Source: Rhizophagus sp. LPA8_4_AMF | Taxonomy: Eukaryota; Glomeromycota; Glomeromycetes; Glomerales; Glomeraceae | Length of the DNA: 32,958 nt | Direction: 5' to 3' | Assembly (NCBI GenBank): GCA_021464525.1 | Contig: JADRCO010000475.1 | Coordinates: 1-32,958 of the forward strand | In this document: one piece after another, positions 9,918 to 23,536 of the stretch | Numbering within the stretch: position 1 is the stretch's first letter | Layout: each line of letters begins with the position of its first letter | The notes under the pieces: generated by a model | What the model saw: only the letters and a program-made list of their open reading frames with translations | Database searches by the model: none | Told to the model about the DNA's origin: nothing | Translations under genes and position numbers: made by a program

Positions 9918-11127
9918 TGATGCAATATTTACGAATATTACCGCGCAGATCAATTTCATAACCGCATTATCCGCAATTCATCACATGATCAGATAAATCT
10001 TTTTTTTAAGATTAAACTATTAGGACCGCGTGATCTCGTAATTAATAATTAAAACAGCGATCATTTCCAAATATAAAAACTACTGCGGATTCAAACAATG
10101 AATAATTGATAACTGATAATGTAAGATGTAGATCAGTTTACTTTAATCGTTTTAATCCGAATATATTAATTTTCTCTGAAGGTTTTAGAACATGACAAAT
10201 TTAATCTATCAGAGATGTAACAATCCATGCGAGTTTCATTGAATCTTTTATTATTCTATTGTATAAAGGAATAAATAAAGTCAATAAAAATAGGAACGGA
10301 CAAATAATAACGAACCTTCTAAAAGAAACTTCTATGAAGCGTTTAACCATTTATAATATTCCGTATTATTTATATAGTTAAAGTGTAAGGCTGTTAATTT
10401 TTAACAAAAGAAAAAATATGAAAGAACCCGGAAAACAGGTTATTGGAATGACATGATGATAAAGTGAAGATAAGCCTTTTCTAGTTATATATATTGTTCT
10501 GTCATAATCATTTGAATATTGTTCATTAGTTTACAAGCGTGTGGCATTTTTTTTTTTTCATTTATATTGAGATTTCACGTTTTATTTTTTTCGCACGTTT
10601 AGATTTAATCACGTCATATTCCCACGGTTTGATCTTTTGTAAATCATGAAAAAAAAAGTTTCGGAAATCAACACTTTTATTTTAAATGAAAGGTTCATCT
10701 TTCCCAAACTTAGTTACAAAATCCCCATCAGATATTAAAGAAAGAAAAAAAAATGCTTATCGGTCAAATCGATATTTATTTAATAACAAACGCCATCTCC
10801 TTAAAATGACCGATTATAATGCAAAAAGAATGTCAATGTTCCGTTCTATTCCCCTTGTGTACTATTTATGTCTTTTAAGACGATTATTTAATGAATTTTT
10901 TGATCTTATCAATTTTATCTTGAGGAACCAAAGATTAATTTCTTGTACACAGAACAGATAACAAATGTGTATAAAAAAAGATAAAGTTGGGCGCTAATGC
11001 AGTTTTAGGTACTTTATAAGTGTGGGGGATGATGATCTTACATACATATAAAAAAAAAAATTTTTTTTTTTTTCTTTTCTTTTTCCTTACCAAAATAAAA
11101 AAAGAAAACGCGCATGAATTTTTAATT

Positions 11128-11129
<2 letters not shown>

Positions 11130-11171
<42 letters not shown>
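11130..11171. repeat. 42-nt T homopolymer
   Basis: An uninterrupted run of 42 T lies in the 3' flank of the CSL gene (an A-run in that gene's sense). Such a run could be a retroposition poly(A) scar or a nucleosome-excluding tract. Its exact length is prone to sequencing error. Confidence 0.8.
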
Positions 11172-11172
<1 letters not shown>

Positions 11173-12179
11173 ATTGAATACATACATAATATATTGGGCA
11201 CACGGAGAACTAAACCGTAATTAGATAATGAGAAAAAAATAAATATTTTGATATTGTACTTATGATAAAGTTTAGATTTTTTTTTTTGCTCATAATTTTC
11301 CCACGAAAAAAATTCTCAAAGCATCATCCGAAGATTCCCTACATAATGTAAATCATTCCTTAAATTATCATATGATTGCCGTAAAGAACAAGTATACTTC
11401 ATTGTTCATCTAAGTCACTTCCCAAACTTGGTTTAAAAGCATGTGATTTGAATTGAATTTCCTTTTCTTTTCGGGCTTCAATGAGCGTTAATTTGGCGAA
11501 ATACAAAAAAGATTGCGTTTAATTGTGTGAACAATATAAATAATAATTTCATTTACACCGGGATAATTAGTGCTTTAACATTTTCTATCTATTGTGCTCT
11601 TTCCCTTCCGATTCTTCGTACGACTATAATAGATAAACCTTTCTTGGACACCGTGGTTTCGTGTGATTACCTTCTTTACCTTCTGTGTTATATTACGTGA
11701 CATAGTGTGACAGTAGTTATTTATAGATGACATCATGAACCTTATATTTATTATACCTATGTAATATATTAGTTGCGTAATTAGAGATTCTATTGTTGAT
11801 ATTTAGATTACCTGATAAAACGTTATTGACACAATTTACTAAATACGTATAGCATATTTTTGACATTTGGCACGTGCATTTTTTTTTTTTTGATTAAAAT
11901 TTTTTCTTATTGAGACGCGTTTAATTATTTTATTAGTCTCTTTTTTTTTTTTTTTCTTAAAAATATTTTTTTCACGGTTTAAGATAGATAGAAATTGAGG
12001 ATCCACAAAAAAAAATCTTAGTTTATCTGTACAAAAAAAAAAGAAATATCTGATAACTCTACATAATTAACATATATATAATAATATATTTGTATGTACA
12101 TATGAAAAATATTTTATGACTATATACAAAAGTAAAAAACAAATATTCCATATAAAATTTCAAATTTCATAACAATATC

Positions 12180-14407
12180 TTATTGGGAAATAGGTGTACT
12201 TGGAGTTGATGCAGACGGCAATTGTTCATAAAATGTATATTGAAATTTAGCTGAATTAAAAATAAAAAGATAAATAAATTAATTGAAAAATGATAATGAA
12301 AAATGACACAAAAATTAATTTTAGTAAAATAATAATACTTACAAATTCCAACAATCGTCCAACATAAATAGTCATCTACTTCTTCAACAGTAGTTGGAGC
12401 AATAACTGTATCATTTTTGGTGTTACATGAAATGTTTTGCATATTAACCATTCTAAATGGTTCTTTAGTAAATTCCACATTTTGCATATGAACAACACGA
12501 GAAGATTGATATCCAAGGTAAGGTGATGCACCACTAACAGTACATTGATCTTGTGAATGTGGACTATCCATCGTTATAGGTCCTGCCGCACTAAGATAAA
12601 GAAATTCTCGCCTACTATTTGATCGAACACATTGTAACGCGATTTTTTGCATTTGACTAACAGGCCCACACGCTCCTTGTGTAATACGACCTTTTTCAAC
12701 TTTACGTATAATCAATCGTTCAGATTGAAAACCTGTATTTGGATCACTTAAAACTACTTCTGAACCATATGTAACTTGTATAGTGTTATTTAAACATGAT
12801 GAAGGAGATGGTGGTGTCACTTTTGGTAATATACTTGTTGAAGTAAAAGAATTTAATCCATTATGATTATTTATATTATTATCATTGCTCATAACTGTAA
12901 TAACAAATGGTGACCATGATGAATTTTTAGCGCATAATTGACCTCCTTCAATACCCATATATTTAGTTCGTACTGTTTGTGAATTTATACGATTAAAAAG
13001 AGAAACTTGAGATCCAGATAAGATACAAGATGAAACATTCCTTGCTTTGGCCGTTTTCTTTGAAGGTTTTGATATAATAGTAACAGGTGATGAATCAAAT
13101 ACTGCATATGGAATACTCGAATTTTGCTTAAAAATTTTTAATTTAAGTTCAAAATATTTAGCTTTAGCTGTTCCACTAACATGTAAATATTTAAAGGTTC
13201 CTTTCATATTTTCATCGATTAATGTTTTTTGTTCTAATGAACGTTCACCATTTTCACATACGACTGACATAGAAATTTCAGGTTTTCCAACAAAAGTTCT
13301 ACAATTTGGTCTATCAATATAAACTACAGGTGGTGGACATAAAAATCTTTTCTCACTTCCATATGATTTTTGTGCGACTGACGCATGTTGACAAGTTATG
13401 GTGGTCATTTGATATGAATTTGAATTATTAGTACCATCAATTTGATGATATTGTCCATCTTGAAGTCTTGGAGAAGGAGAAGGAGAAGATAACATTGGTT
13501 GTATATGTTCATTCATTTTATAATCATCAATTGAACGATGTATTTTTGAAAATGATTTTGAATCTTCTATATAAGGACTACCAATTATAGATTTATCAGT
13601 TGTATCCCATTTTCTTTTATTTGAATTTGAAATTAAGGGTGGAGGTGAATTACGTGAACGATCAACATCACCAATAGCTTGATTCACACTTGGAAGTGGA
13701 AAAGAATTTAAGAAAATATTACTTGGTGGAGAAGGTTGTAAACGAGGAAATGGAATTGAATCTGAAGTTGAAGGTACAGACATTGGAGCGGATGGAACCA
13801 TAGAAGTTAAAGGAACAGGTGAAGAAATAGGAGAAGTTTTCGTTGGACTAGTTGAAAGACCAGGGAACATATTTAAAGTAGTATCTGGAGGTGTTAAAGG
13901 TGTAGATAATTGCATTGGTTGTTCTAAATCAATTAAAGAAGAAATTGACATTGCAGCAGGAGTTAAAGCACCATTAGAATCATTTTTACGTGGTGAATTA
14001 GTAATAGGAGGAGGAAGTAACCGATTTGGATGATAAGAAGAAGCATGTTCATGCATATTATTATTATTTTTTTGATTTTCTTCGTGATAAGAAAGTTGAT
14101 TTGAATGTTTTTCATGTGAAACCGAAGAGTTATGACGGTTCAAGTTTAATAATGATTGATTTTCATTATTTCTTTCCACAAAATGATTTGGAAAAGTACG
14201 TTTTTGAGGTGCTAAACTGGTTGGAGCAACTTCAATGGCTGCATTTAAAAGTGTTTCCAGATTATTACTACCGATAAGATGATTATTACTATTAATATAG
14301 GGATATCTATCTAAAGCTTGTTCACCATAAATTTGAGGTTGTTGAGAAGGAAAAATAAATTTTGAATTTTGAGATTTCTGGATATCCAATGTAGCGGTGT
14401 TATCCAT
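12180..14407 (-). CDS. CSL-family transcription factor (CBF1/RBP-J/Su(H)/LAG-1 type) lacking the C-terminal TIG domain
   Basis: Two exons, 12343-14407 and 12180-12250, joined across a 92-bp intron (donor GTAAGT, acceptor TTCAG), give 711 aa. Residues 1-350 are disordered and rich in Ser, Pro and Asn. The Rel-like DNA-binding domain spans about 353-507: KRFLCPPP (353-360), the VISKPSKK-like IISKPSKK (444-451) and FNRINSQTVRTKYMGIEGG (471-489), matching the DNA-contacting loop of RBP-J. The beta-trefoil domain (about 508-697) has YGSEVVLSD, RLIIRKV, PVSQMQKIAL and a final CWTIVGISKFQYTFYE. The protein then stops after a short STPSTPISQ tail, exactly where animal CSL proteins run into the third (TIG) domain. 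Fungal CSL proteins bind GTGRGAA-like sites and act in cell-cycle, adhesion and lipid control; targets here are unknown. Confidence 0.93.
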
Positions 14408-17119
14408 TATTATAAATATATAAGATTATTTTTATATTTTAATAAAAAATTTTGAAGTTTTTAAAAAAAAATGAAAAACTTTGAAGAAATTTAAAAAATT
14501 ATTTTTTTTTTTTTTATTTTTTTCAAGTCAATCGCGTGTGAAAAAAAAGAAAATCAATTGCACGGGGTGGTGGTTATATAGTTATTTTAGTTTAGTTTTT
14601 TTTTATTGTTATTGTTATAATAATTTATTTTTAATTTATATATGTGGAGAAATGTATTAATGTGGAGAATAATTTTTTTTTTTTTTTATCAGTGAGGGAT
14701 CTTTTTTTTTTTTAAATCTTTCGAATTTCCTAAATAGATTGAATGTTAACCAGTAAATACTTTGTTTATTCAAAATAATCGGCTAAAAAAAGCAGGGAAA
14801 AAGTTCTTAAAAAAAATCAACAAAATACCGATAAGAACTGTTATCAGCTGTATGTTACAAACAGATAAAAAGATAAATACCAGATACTGCAGTACAACGC
14901 TTTTCCCGAGTCAACTTTGTACAATACACATTTCACTTGACCTTAAAAAACTTGAATTATAGAAAATCAAACGCCCAGAACAAATTTAGAACATCTTTTT
15001 TTTTTGCAGAAAAAAGGTTTCATATCATTTTATGGCACAAATACTTTTTTTTTTTTTTATTTTATTTTTATTATATAATAAATAAATATATGTATGTATT
15101 ATAATATATATGTATATGTAAATAATATATTTAATATATCAGATAAAAATAAACGATTATATAAACAGAATGGTTTTTTTACCTGATTTGCTATTACGTA
15201 ACACTATTTTTTTTTTTTTGAAAGTGTGGGAGAGTGGCGTGGATATAGTGAAGTAATTTTAAAAGAATTGCATGTGCTTTTTCCGATATAAACAATTTAT
15301 ATTTTTTTGTAAGACTATGAAAAAATTCTCTATTGCATTATGATAAAAGATTAAAATGATAATCAACTTTTCATTTATTTTGATGATTTACACTTGTCTC
15401 ATGATCTTTTCTTATCTTACCGAAATGAAAAGATAACTTAAATTACCTTATCATAAATAAAATTGATTATTTAATTTGATATTCATTTTTTCATTATAAA
15501 TAGATTTACACTAAATAATCGGTTCCCTAAAAATAATCGGACAAAAAAAAAAAAAAAAAAATAATTTAATTTTTTTTTTATTAGTTTTTTTTTTTTTTTT
15601 TTTTTTTTTTCTTTTTTTTTCGTGGGATACAAAATTTAATCAATTTTAAGTTGTACTAAATAAAGATATCATTTTTGATTGGGCTTCGGAAAAAAAAAAA
15701 AAATTACAAATTAATGATTTTTTCGCTTTCACGTGATTTTTCGTAGCTTCTAGATTAAAAATAGAATCGTTTTCTCTAAAGTAGATAAAATTTTCTCACC
15801 TATTTTATGGAATTTGATTAGTAATGATTACTAGATTGTGTAACATATAGATAAACATCTCATACTTTTAAGAACATTGTTGTTTTTCAGAGAAGCCAAC
15901 TCAAATTATTAAATTATTAATAAAATTCTTTGTTTATGTAATTTATTTTTTTTTTTTTTTTATTTGATGAGAAAGAAATCCTATCAACTCCACTTTCTTG
16001 AAATAGAAATTATGACCTAATGATATGTACCTGAACTAATATGATAAAATATTACTGTATTTGGATTCTCAATAATCATAAAAATATCAATTATAAAAAA
16101 AAAACCCATTATATTAAAATGAATGAATTAACTTAACAGAATTAAGTATTTGATTGATTTATATGTATATTCATTCTATTTCACAATAAAATTATGTGTG
16201 AGAAAGTTTCACAATATATTATAATTGTATAATATAATATCCCGACTTGTTCCGAATGTATATATACTCGATATTCTTATTTCTTTAATCCAGACAAAAT
16301 GCTCATATACTTAGCATGATTTATAATGTTTCGGATTTGAACGCCATGTTACTTATGATGATGTTTTCATTGTACTGGCACATTCTCGAGAATTATTCAT
16401 TATATCTTATTTTCTATATATAGCATTAAAATCAAATCCGTTTCGCTAATGCAATTATATGTATTTAATAAAAATAAGTTCCAAACACTAACACCAAGTT
16501 TTTAATAACTCATCTTGATAAAAATAAAACTATTTGCTAATCGGTAAATGCGGCAGTATGAAATTTATAACTCGTGGGGTGACGATAATTAGCCAGTTCT
16601 AATATCTATAAAATTTTACAAATTTTAAAATTGTCACAATTTAAAGCTGTTATAATATAATAATTGAGCAATAAGATGGTAAGTTTCTATAATTCATTAC
16701 CATGAGAAACAAAAATCAAAGTGTGTAAAATATTATAAAAAAATTAACTATTTAGGTTAACATCATAGATATGATTTACCCTCTCACTTTTAATTTCGGT
16801 CAGATAAATTGTCCAGTATTATTTTTTTAGCATATGATAAAAGCTGGTCAAATCTGCAATAATTGCAGATTTATTTCTATTTTCAGTTTCCAGAATTTTG
16901 TATTTTTTCGAATTTGTTGATTGATATCTTCTTATACTGTATACGCATAATCTATAATCAAAAAAAATAAAAAGACAACGTAAATATAATATTTATTTAG
17001 TTTCCGATATCAAACGATAATGATCGTCAAAAATTTTAAAACTTTTATTATTAAAATGTAAATAATAATAATTCATATATACATACATTTAAGGTTACAT
17101 TATTACATTCATGATTCAT
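14408..17119. other. Long AT-rich intergenic region (CSL upstream, INTS11 downstream)
   Basis: No gene supported over 2.7 kb. It contains the promoter and probably a long 5' leader of the leftward CSL gene, and the 3' flank of the leftward INTS11 gene. Long A- and T-runs occur near 14500, 14670, 15045, 15542-15610 and 15945. A short TCTGCAATAATTGCAGA palindrome lies at about 16853-16869 and resembles the repeat unit at 31840-32140. The small open frame at 14762-14962 shows no domain. Confidence 0.45.
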
Positions 17120-19073
17120 TCATTCAGGAAGAATATTATCAATTATTGACATCACATAATTCGCCAGATTCTCATCTTTATAATTCCATGAAATATTAAA
17201 AGTGTTGGAATTTTTATCAGATATTCTTATTAACATGCTTCTTATTTTTATCTGTGATGAATTCTTAATTATTTCAATTTCATTCACATTATCTTTAAGA
17301 GCTTTTCTCACTTTTTCATATACATTTTCCAAAGCTTGAGTTCGAATATCAGTTCGACCTGAAGTATCAATCTTATTCGGATCAAATGATTTAATAAATT
17401 CAAATGTTAACTCGCGTAATGGTAAATTTGTATCGCGTATCGCTTCGTTTACATCCATTAATTTTGGTATTTGATCCGGTTCCATCGTCAAAACACCTTG
17501 TATAGGAATTCCATTCACCGGTTTGATCTTTGTGATATCAATTTTATCATCTGATGTGGGCAAAGGAAGTTTTTGTGCTGTCAAATGACGTTTAAGTAAA
17601 TCAACAGAAACATCAACAGGTATAGAAAGTGGAGTATCAATAATTATTGTTTCTCCATTAGCCGGTGAATAACATGGGATTCGACATTCTCGTTTAATTT
17701 TTTCCTGTAAAAATTCCATCTTTGCTTTTTCCCCATGAACTAACATTACATTTTTTGGGTCACATTGCTTTATAAGTTGTAAAATTCCCTTGGCATCTGC
17801 ATGTGCACTGAATGATAAATTTTTTACTTGTAACTTTACATGTATCTTATTATATGCATCTATATAAATTTCTTTGTCCCCATTAAGAACTTTAGCTCCA
17901 ACAGTACCTGCTACACAATATCCAGGCATTATGACCATATTTTCTGGATATGGTGCCCACTTTTTAAAGACTTCCAAGGATGTACCAATATGTAACATAC
18001 CAGGAGTAGCAAATAAAACTGCAGGACCTGGTAAATCCAAATATTGCCTATCCCAAGGTTTGATATGTTTAAAATCAAACATGTTTCTTTGAACAAAAGT
18101 ATTTTTTATTTTCTCATTTGTCCAATTGATAAAAAGTTTATAATAATCATTGGCTTTTTCGGTCATACCAGCAGAAAAATATACGGGTACATTAAGATTA
18201 TTTCTCTCCCAATATGTTTCAATTAAGATACAAAGTTCTTGAGCACGTCCAAGGGCAAAGACTGGTATAAGAACTTTGCCTCCTTGTGAGACACAATCAT
18301 GAACTTTTTTCAGAAAATCACGCTCACGTGTTCTTTTAGAATCGCGAATAGTTGTGGCATAAGTTGATTCTGTTATTAAAAGGTCTGGACGTACCTTATC
18401 GATCCATGCTGCACCCAAATGTCGGTCAGGAGTCATGTTATAATCACCAGTGTAAACTACTGATTGTGTACCTACTCGTACATAAAACATAGCCGCTCCT
18501 AAAACGTGTCCAGCATAAAATGCTTTAATTTCCAAATCATCATCACCATTAACTTTAATTGTTTGATGAAGATTGACGGCAGTAACCTTCTTCATACAAT
18601 CTTTAATCATTTGAGATGTAAAAAAATTCGTTTCTCCTTTTCTTTCAACAGTAATTTTTCGATAATCTTCAAGTAAAATAGGACAAATAGCTTTGGTTGG
18701 ATGTGTCATAAAAATAGGTCCTTCATATCCACACATTTCAGTAAAATATGGCAAAGCTCCTATGCAATTAAAGAATAAATATCAATTAATTTAAATGTAA
18801 AAAAAAAAACATACAATAAATCTTATTTACCAAATATTTACCACAATGATCCAAGTGAAAATGGCTTACTATAATACAATCTAATTGTTCTGTGAATCGG
18901 TTTGTTTTAGAAATATATGAAAAATCCGGAAATCTTCTTTCGTCATTGAATCCCATATGCATTCCACAATCAAACATTATATTTTTTATTCCCGTACTAT
19001 CATCACCAATGGATATAAGAATACAGCTACGTCCAACATCTTGACCTGCACCAAGCGGTATTATTTTTATCAT
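17120..19073 (-). CDS. INTS11: Integrator complex subunit 11 (RNA endonuclease, metallo-beta-lactamase/beta-CASP)
   Basis: Two exons, 18842-19073 and 17120-18759, with an 82-bp intron splitting the codon of Gly78, give 623 aa (human about 600). An in-frame TAA two codons upstream fixes the start. The metallo-beta-lactamase residues are all present: D35 (FDCGMHMGF), HFHLDH at 71-76, H162 ([10 protein letters not shown]) and D183 ([12 protein letters not shown]). The beta-CASP motifs are E208 ([14 protein letters not shown]), H397 ([10 protein letters not shown]) and H419 (MLVHGE). Blocks such as [15 protein letters not shown] and [18 protein letters not shown] match INTS11 rather than CPSF73/Ysh1. 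INTS11 is the cutting subunit of Integrator, which trims snRNAs and ends promoter-proximal transcripts. The intact catalytic set argues for an active enzyme. It shares a 171-bp promoter region with PSMA5. Confidence 0.96.
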
Positions 19074-20370
<1,297 letters not shown>

Positions 20371-20539
20371 TAATCTTGAAAAATAAGTATCTTAATTTTA
20401 TTTTGGCGCAGTAAACGGACAATTTTATGAAATGAATTTTACAATAAATAAGTGAGATAAATTAAATTATAAATTAAATTATTATTCTATAAATATCTGT
20501 TAAATTGTCCAAGAAAATTAATTATTATTATATACGAGT
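20371..20539. other. Tail-to-tail spacer PSMA5/EXO84
   Basis: A 169-bp spacer holds the 3' ends of both genes. ACAATAAATAAG near 20440-20451 could be a poly(A) signal for PSMA5. Nothing else is recognisable. Confidence 0.5.
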
Positions 20540-23360
20540 TTAATTTTCTTCAACACCTTCAATTACGGTATCCATTTCACCATTTTCAAGCCGGGAATCG
20601 CGTGAAAGATCATCTTTATTTTTGTTAAATCGTAGTAGATTATCTAATAAAAATTTAAGATCCAACCCAACTTCGCGTAACTAAGAAAAAATTTAAATAT
20701 AAATATTTATTCGGAATTTATATTAAGAGGTGGAAATAAACATCTTTTAACTTACCATTAAACAATGTTCTCTAGCATATCTTAAACATTCTTGTATAGT
20801 GCTATCATCCCGATTATGTAAGCTGTATACTTGTCGTTTAAACATACTTGCATAATGTTCCATCTCCTCTTGTACCCATTTGACAAGACCTATTAAAGCA
20901 AAATAATTAATTTTTTATTATAATGAACTGATAACTAGCCCAATAGTATACCTGAAGCCATTCTCATATCTCTAAAAGCGGAATTATACCAGTCACATGT
21001 ATTTTTGATCAAGGTAAAATACACTAATGATAATTCATTAATATATTGTGGTATATCCCCCTCGAATTTAAGTTGTCTAAATAGTCAAATTATGTTAGAA
21101 AAAATTAAAGTATTTTTCGCGAATTAAAGCTTACTTTGTTCTTGTTCTAATGTTTTCGGTTCTTGCAACAAGGAACAATTCACGTGCCTAGATCAAATTT
21201 AAGGTTTAACGATTTAATCGAAATTTTTGTTAATTTTATTAATTTTAAATTTATTACCTGTTCCCCATATCCGAGACGCAATAACCATCGTGTACATTTC
21301 TGTACATGTGACTTTTTCACGTCGGGATTTGAGAGGTCACGGCTAATAGCAAGAGATAGCCGAACGACACGATCCTCCATTTTAGCACGAATCGCATCCA
21401 ATTTTGTAGGATTAGGCGATGATACATTAGTAAGAGCATTCTTTGCTATAATTCATAATGTTGTACGAATGTGATTGTATCAATAAATGTTCTGTAATAT
21501 TTATAATATGATATCATATACCTTTTTCAATATTCTCAACAGCTTGCTCAAATTCACGCGTTGCAATATGGACATCTAACTCATCAGCTAAATCTTCCAT
21601 TTCACGAATATCATTCATAGTAAATTCTCTAAGAGTCTTTGTCGGCAACTTTGGAACAGATTTTCTTGATCTCAGAGATTGTGCCATTGATCCTTTTTTT
21701 TTTCTCGAAAGTGTTCTAATAAGTGGAGTATGTTGTTGTTGTTGCGATTCCTACCATATTTAAAATTCATTACCATTAGACTTTATAATTATTATGAAAA
21801 TTGTACGTTTATTAATTTTGATAGTACATACTGCAGCTATGACAGAATCTAGTGAGTTAATTCAATATATTAGACTCTAAATATATTGTAAGCAAATAAA
21901 AAGAAAAAATTTTTAAAAACATACCTGCATGTTTTACGGCTTTGGCCGACACCATTTCGTCAGTTGCGCGTTTGGTCATATTTAGCAAATTTTTTTTCTC
22001 ATCGGCATTTCCAGCTTGGAAAATAAATTGATCCGTCGGGTGCTTCAGGATTTTAATAAAATTTACTTGCTCTGATAAAAACAAGTAAATTTTAGATTTT
22101 TTAAAAGAAAATATTATTAATGAATAATAATTTTAACTTCAAACAAACCTTCAGTATCTTTCATATCAATTAGAGTTATATCTTCTAAAGAAAAACAACG
22201 GTCAGCAACCAATTTGGCTTTTGATGTATCTTTAGAAGCTTGACGTTTCTTTTTACTAGCAATCAATAAACAATCATTTAATAAAAAAATATGCACTGAT
22301 TGTTTCGGCTTATTTGTACTAAAACTAATCTCGATAAAATTAGAACATTCTCGAAGTATATGTCTTCCAGGTTCTAACGAGACAAAATTCTAGAATATAT
22401 ATTATAAAAAATTTAAGGTCATAATAGGATCAAAAGGCAATATTTTGAAATTTCAATCGAATGGTTAAAAGATATTAACCTGAGCACCTTCCACACCTGC
22501 CCATAATTCTTGAATTTGTGCTTTCCAAATTGATTGCATATCAGTAGCATTATTTAGGGTCGGATTACGTCCTCTAGGTACAATTGGCTCCGAAGTTACT
22601 GAAGTTACTATATATAATTTCATGTTAATAAATAACACACATGAGTTTTCTTCTTCAAAACATACACATACCAGGCCCGATATTGATGGATTCTGTACTA
22701 TCATCTCTTAAATTGTCGCTGACATTGCGTAATTCATTCAATTGCCCGCGTAATACAAGCATATCACTTTCTAATTGTAAAATATTGGCTAACGAGTCAA
22801 GGATGAACTGACACATAAAATTTTAGCTCTTCATACTGAAATCATTAATGATCTGCGCTTTATTTTAAAGAAAGGATATTTGATATCTCCTGGGATATTA
22901 CCACGAATTCATTGTAATTTTTATACACATTTCTTTGCAAATCGCTGGCTGCTAGCTCCTTTGAATCTCGTAGTGTCCCTAAGAAAGACCTTACTCCTTC
23001 TTCTGTGGCGTTTGATAGTGCTTTTTGGATGTCTATTAACAATTTTATTTATCAATTATTCTTATACATAATAATTGATAATTAAGAATAAATCATTGTT
23101 TTTAATACTTTCTATACTATGAACATACATGCTTCAGGTCTAAATTCTTCGTCTGCAAATTCCACCATGTCAATAGCAGGTGCTTCCCTAATTTCCTCAT
23201 CGGGAGTATAGGGCCTTCCAACGCTATTATTGTTCCACTTTCCTTCGACTTTTAAGCCACCACGATTAACTTTTCTAGGTGAAGAAGGCGAGATACTTTT
23301 CTCGATCCCATTTATCGCATTAGCTATTCGAATATTTAGACCGCGAGGCTTGCTAGACAT
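20540..23360 (-). CDS. EXO84: Exocyst complex subunit EXO84
   Basis: Thirteen exons: 23129-23360, 22880-23032, 22672-22776, 22480-22607, 22149-22389, 21925-22071, 21832-21848, 21522-21750, 21258-21445, 21135-21187, 20952-21076, 20756-20889, 20540-20680; 630 aa. Residues 1-77 are mostly disordered. 78-165 are the exocyst coiled coil with NATEEGVRSFLGTL, NVYKNYNEFVVISQEIS and LESDMLVLRGQLNE. A PH-like domain covers about 205-330 (FVSLEPGRHILRECSNFIEI...HIFLLNDCLLIASKKKR). The C-terminal helical bundles run from about 360, with LADELDVHIATREFEQAVE and ARELFLVARTENIRTR. EXO84 helps the exocyst tether secretory vesicles at growth sites such as hyphal tips. Intron 2 is a U12-type AT-AC intron and exon 7 is only 17 nt; both are needed to keep the frame. 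The start is the ATG at 23358-23360; an upstream TTG is not credible. Confidence 0.94.
22777..22879 (-). other. U12-type (minor spliceosome) AT-AC intron in EXO84
   Basis: This 103-nt intron begins ATATCCTTT, a perfect U12 5' splice site, carries a branch-point match ATCCTTGAC (branch A at 22797, 8 of 9 to TTCCTTRAY), and ends TTTTAC. No GT-AG alternative gives a sensible protein: reading on hits a stop after SLK. Splicing at AT-AC yields ISQEIS-K-LESDMLVLRG, which matches the conserved EXO84 block. A TTAG acceptor 12 nt upstream is also in frame, but lies only 8 nt from the branch A and adds four residues not expected in the family. Confidence 0.88.
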
Positions 23361-23536
23361 TTTGGCTAGTGTTTGGATCAAACACTATGACGTACGAGAA
23401 GAATATTATGAAGTTGGTTGTACAACAATAGTGAGCTGAAAATCGCAGTAATATCTGGGCAGTATTCAAAAAAACTATAAATACAGTTATCTGAATAGTA
23501 AAATATATTATTTATCCGCAATTTATCGTCCAAAAC
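23361..23536. promoter_or_regulatory. Bidirectional promoter region EXO84/YKT6
   Basis: 176 bp separate the two start codons. TATGACGTACG lies at 23386-23396 and shares TATGACG plus a TACG step with the INTS11/PSMA5 promoter. An AT-rich TATA-like stretch, AAAATATATTATTTA, lies 24-38 bp before the YKT6 start. Functional roles are inferred. Confidence 0.6.

Larger units (their letters stand above)
9716..12179. other. Long AT-rich intergenic region (F-box promoter side, CSL 3' side)
   Basis: No gene supported over 2.46 kb. It holds the upstream region of the leftward F-box gene and the downstream flank of the leftward CSL gene. Landmarks are a GC-rich 11-bp tandem repeat at 9885-9917, a 42-nt T homopolymer at 11130-11171, other T-runs near 10550, 11277 and 11940, and a CACGTG E-box at 11871-11876. 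The open frame at 10686-10961 has no recognisable domain and biased low-complexity content, so I do not call it a gene. Confidence 0.5.

Noticed and set aside
10317-10338. Heat-shock-element-like TTC/GAA array
   Set aside because: Only one GAA-NN-TTC step has canonical spacing; the others are 3 and 5 nt, so chance is likely in AT-rich DNA.
10686-10961. Open frame of 91 codons upstream of the F-box gene
   Set aside because: No domain, no splice continuation, low-complexity composition; chance frame in AT-rich DNA.
22880-22905. Possible GT-AG donor (GTAATATCC) inside EXO84 exon 2
   Set aside because: It would delete the conserved VISQEIS block; the AT-AC splice preserves it.
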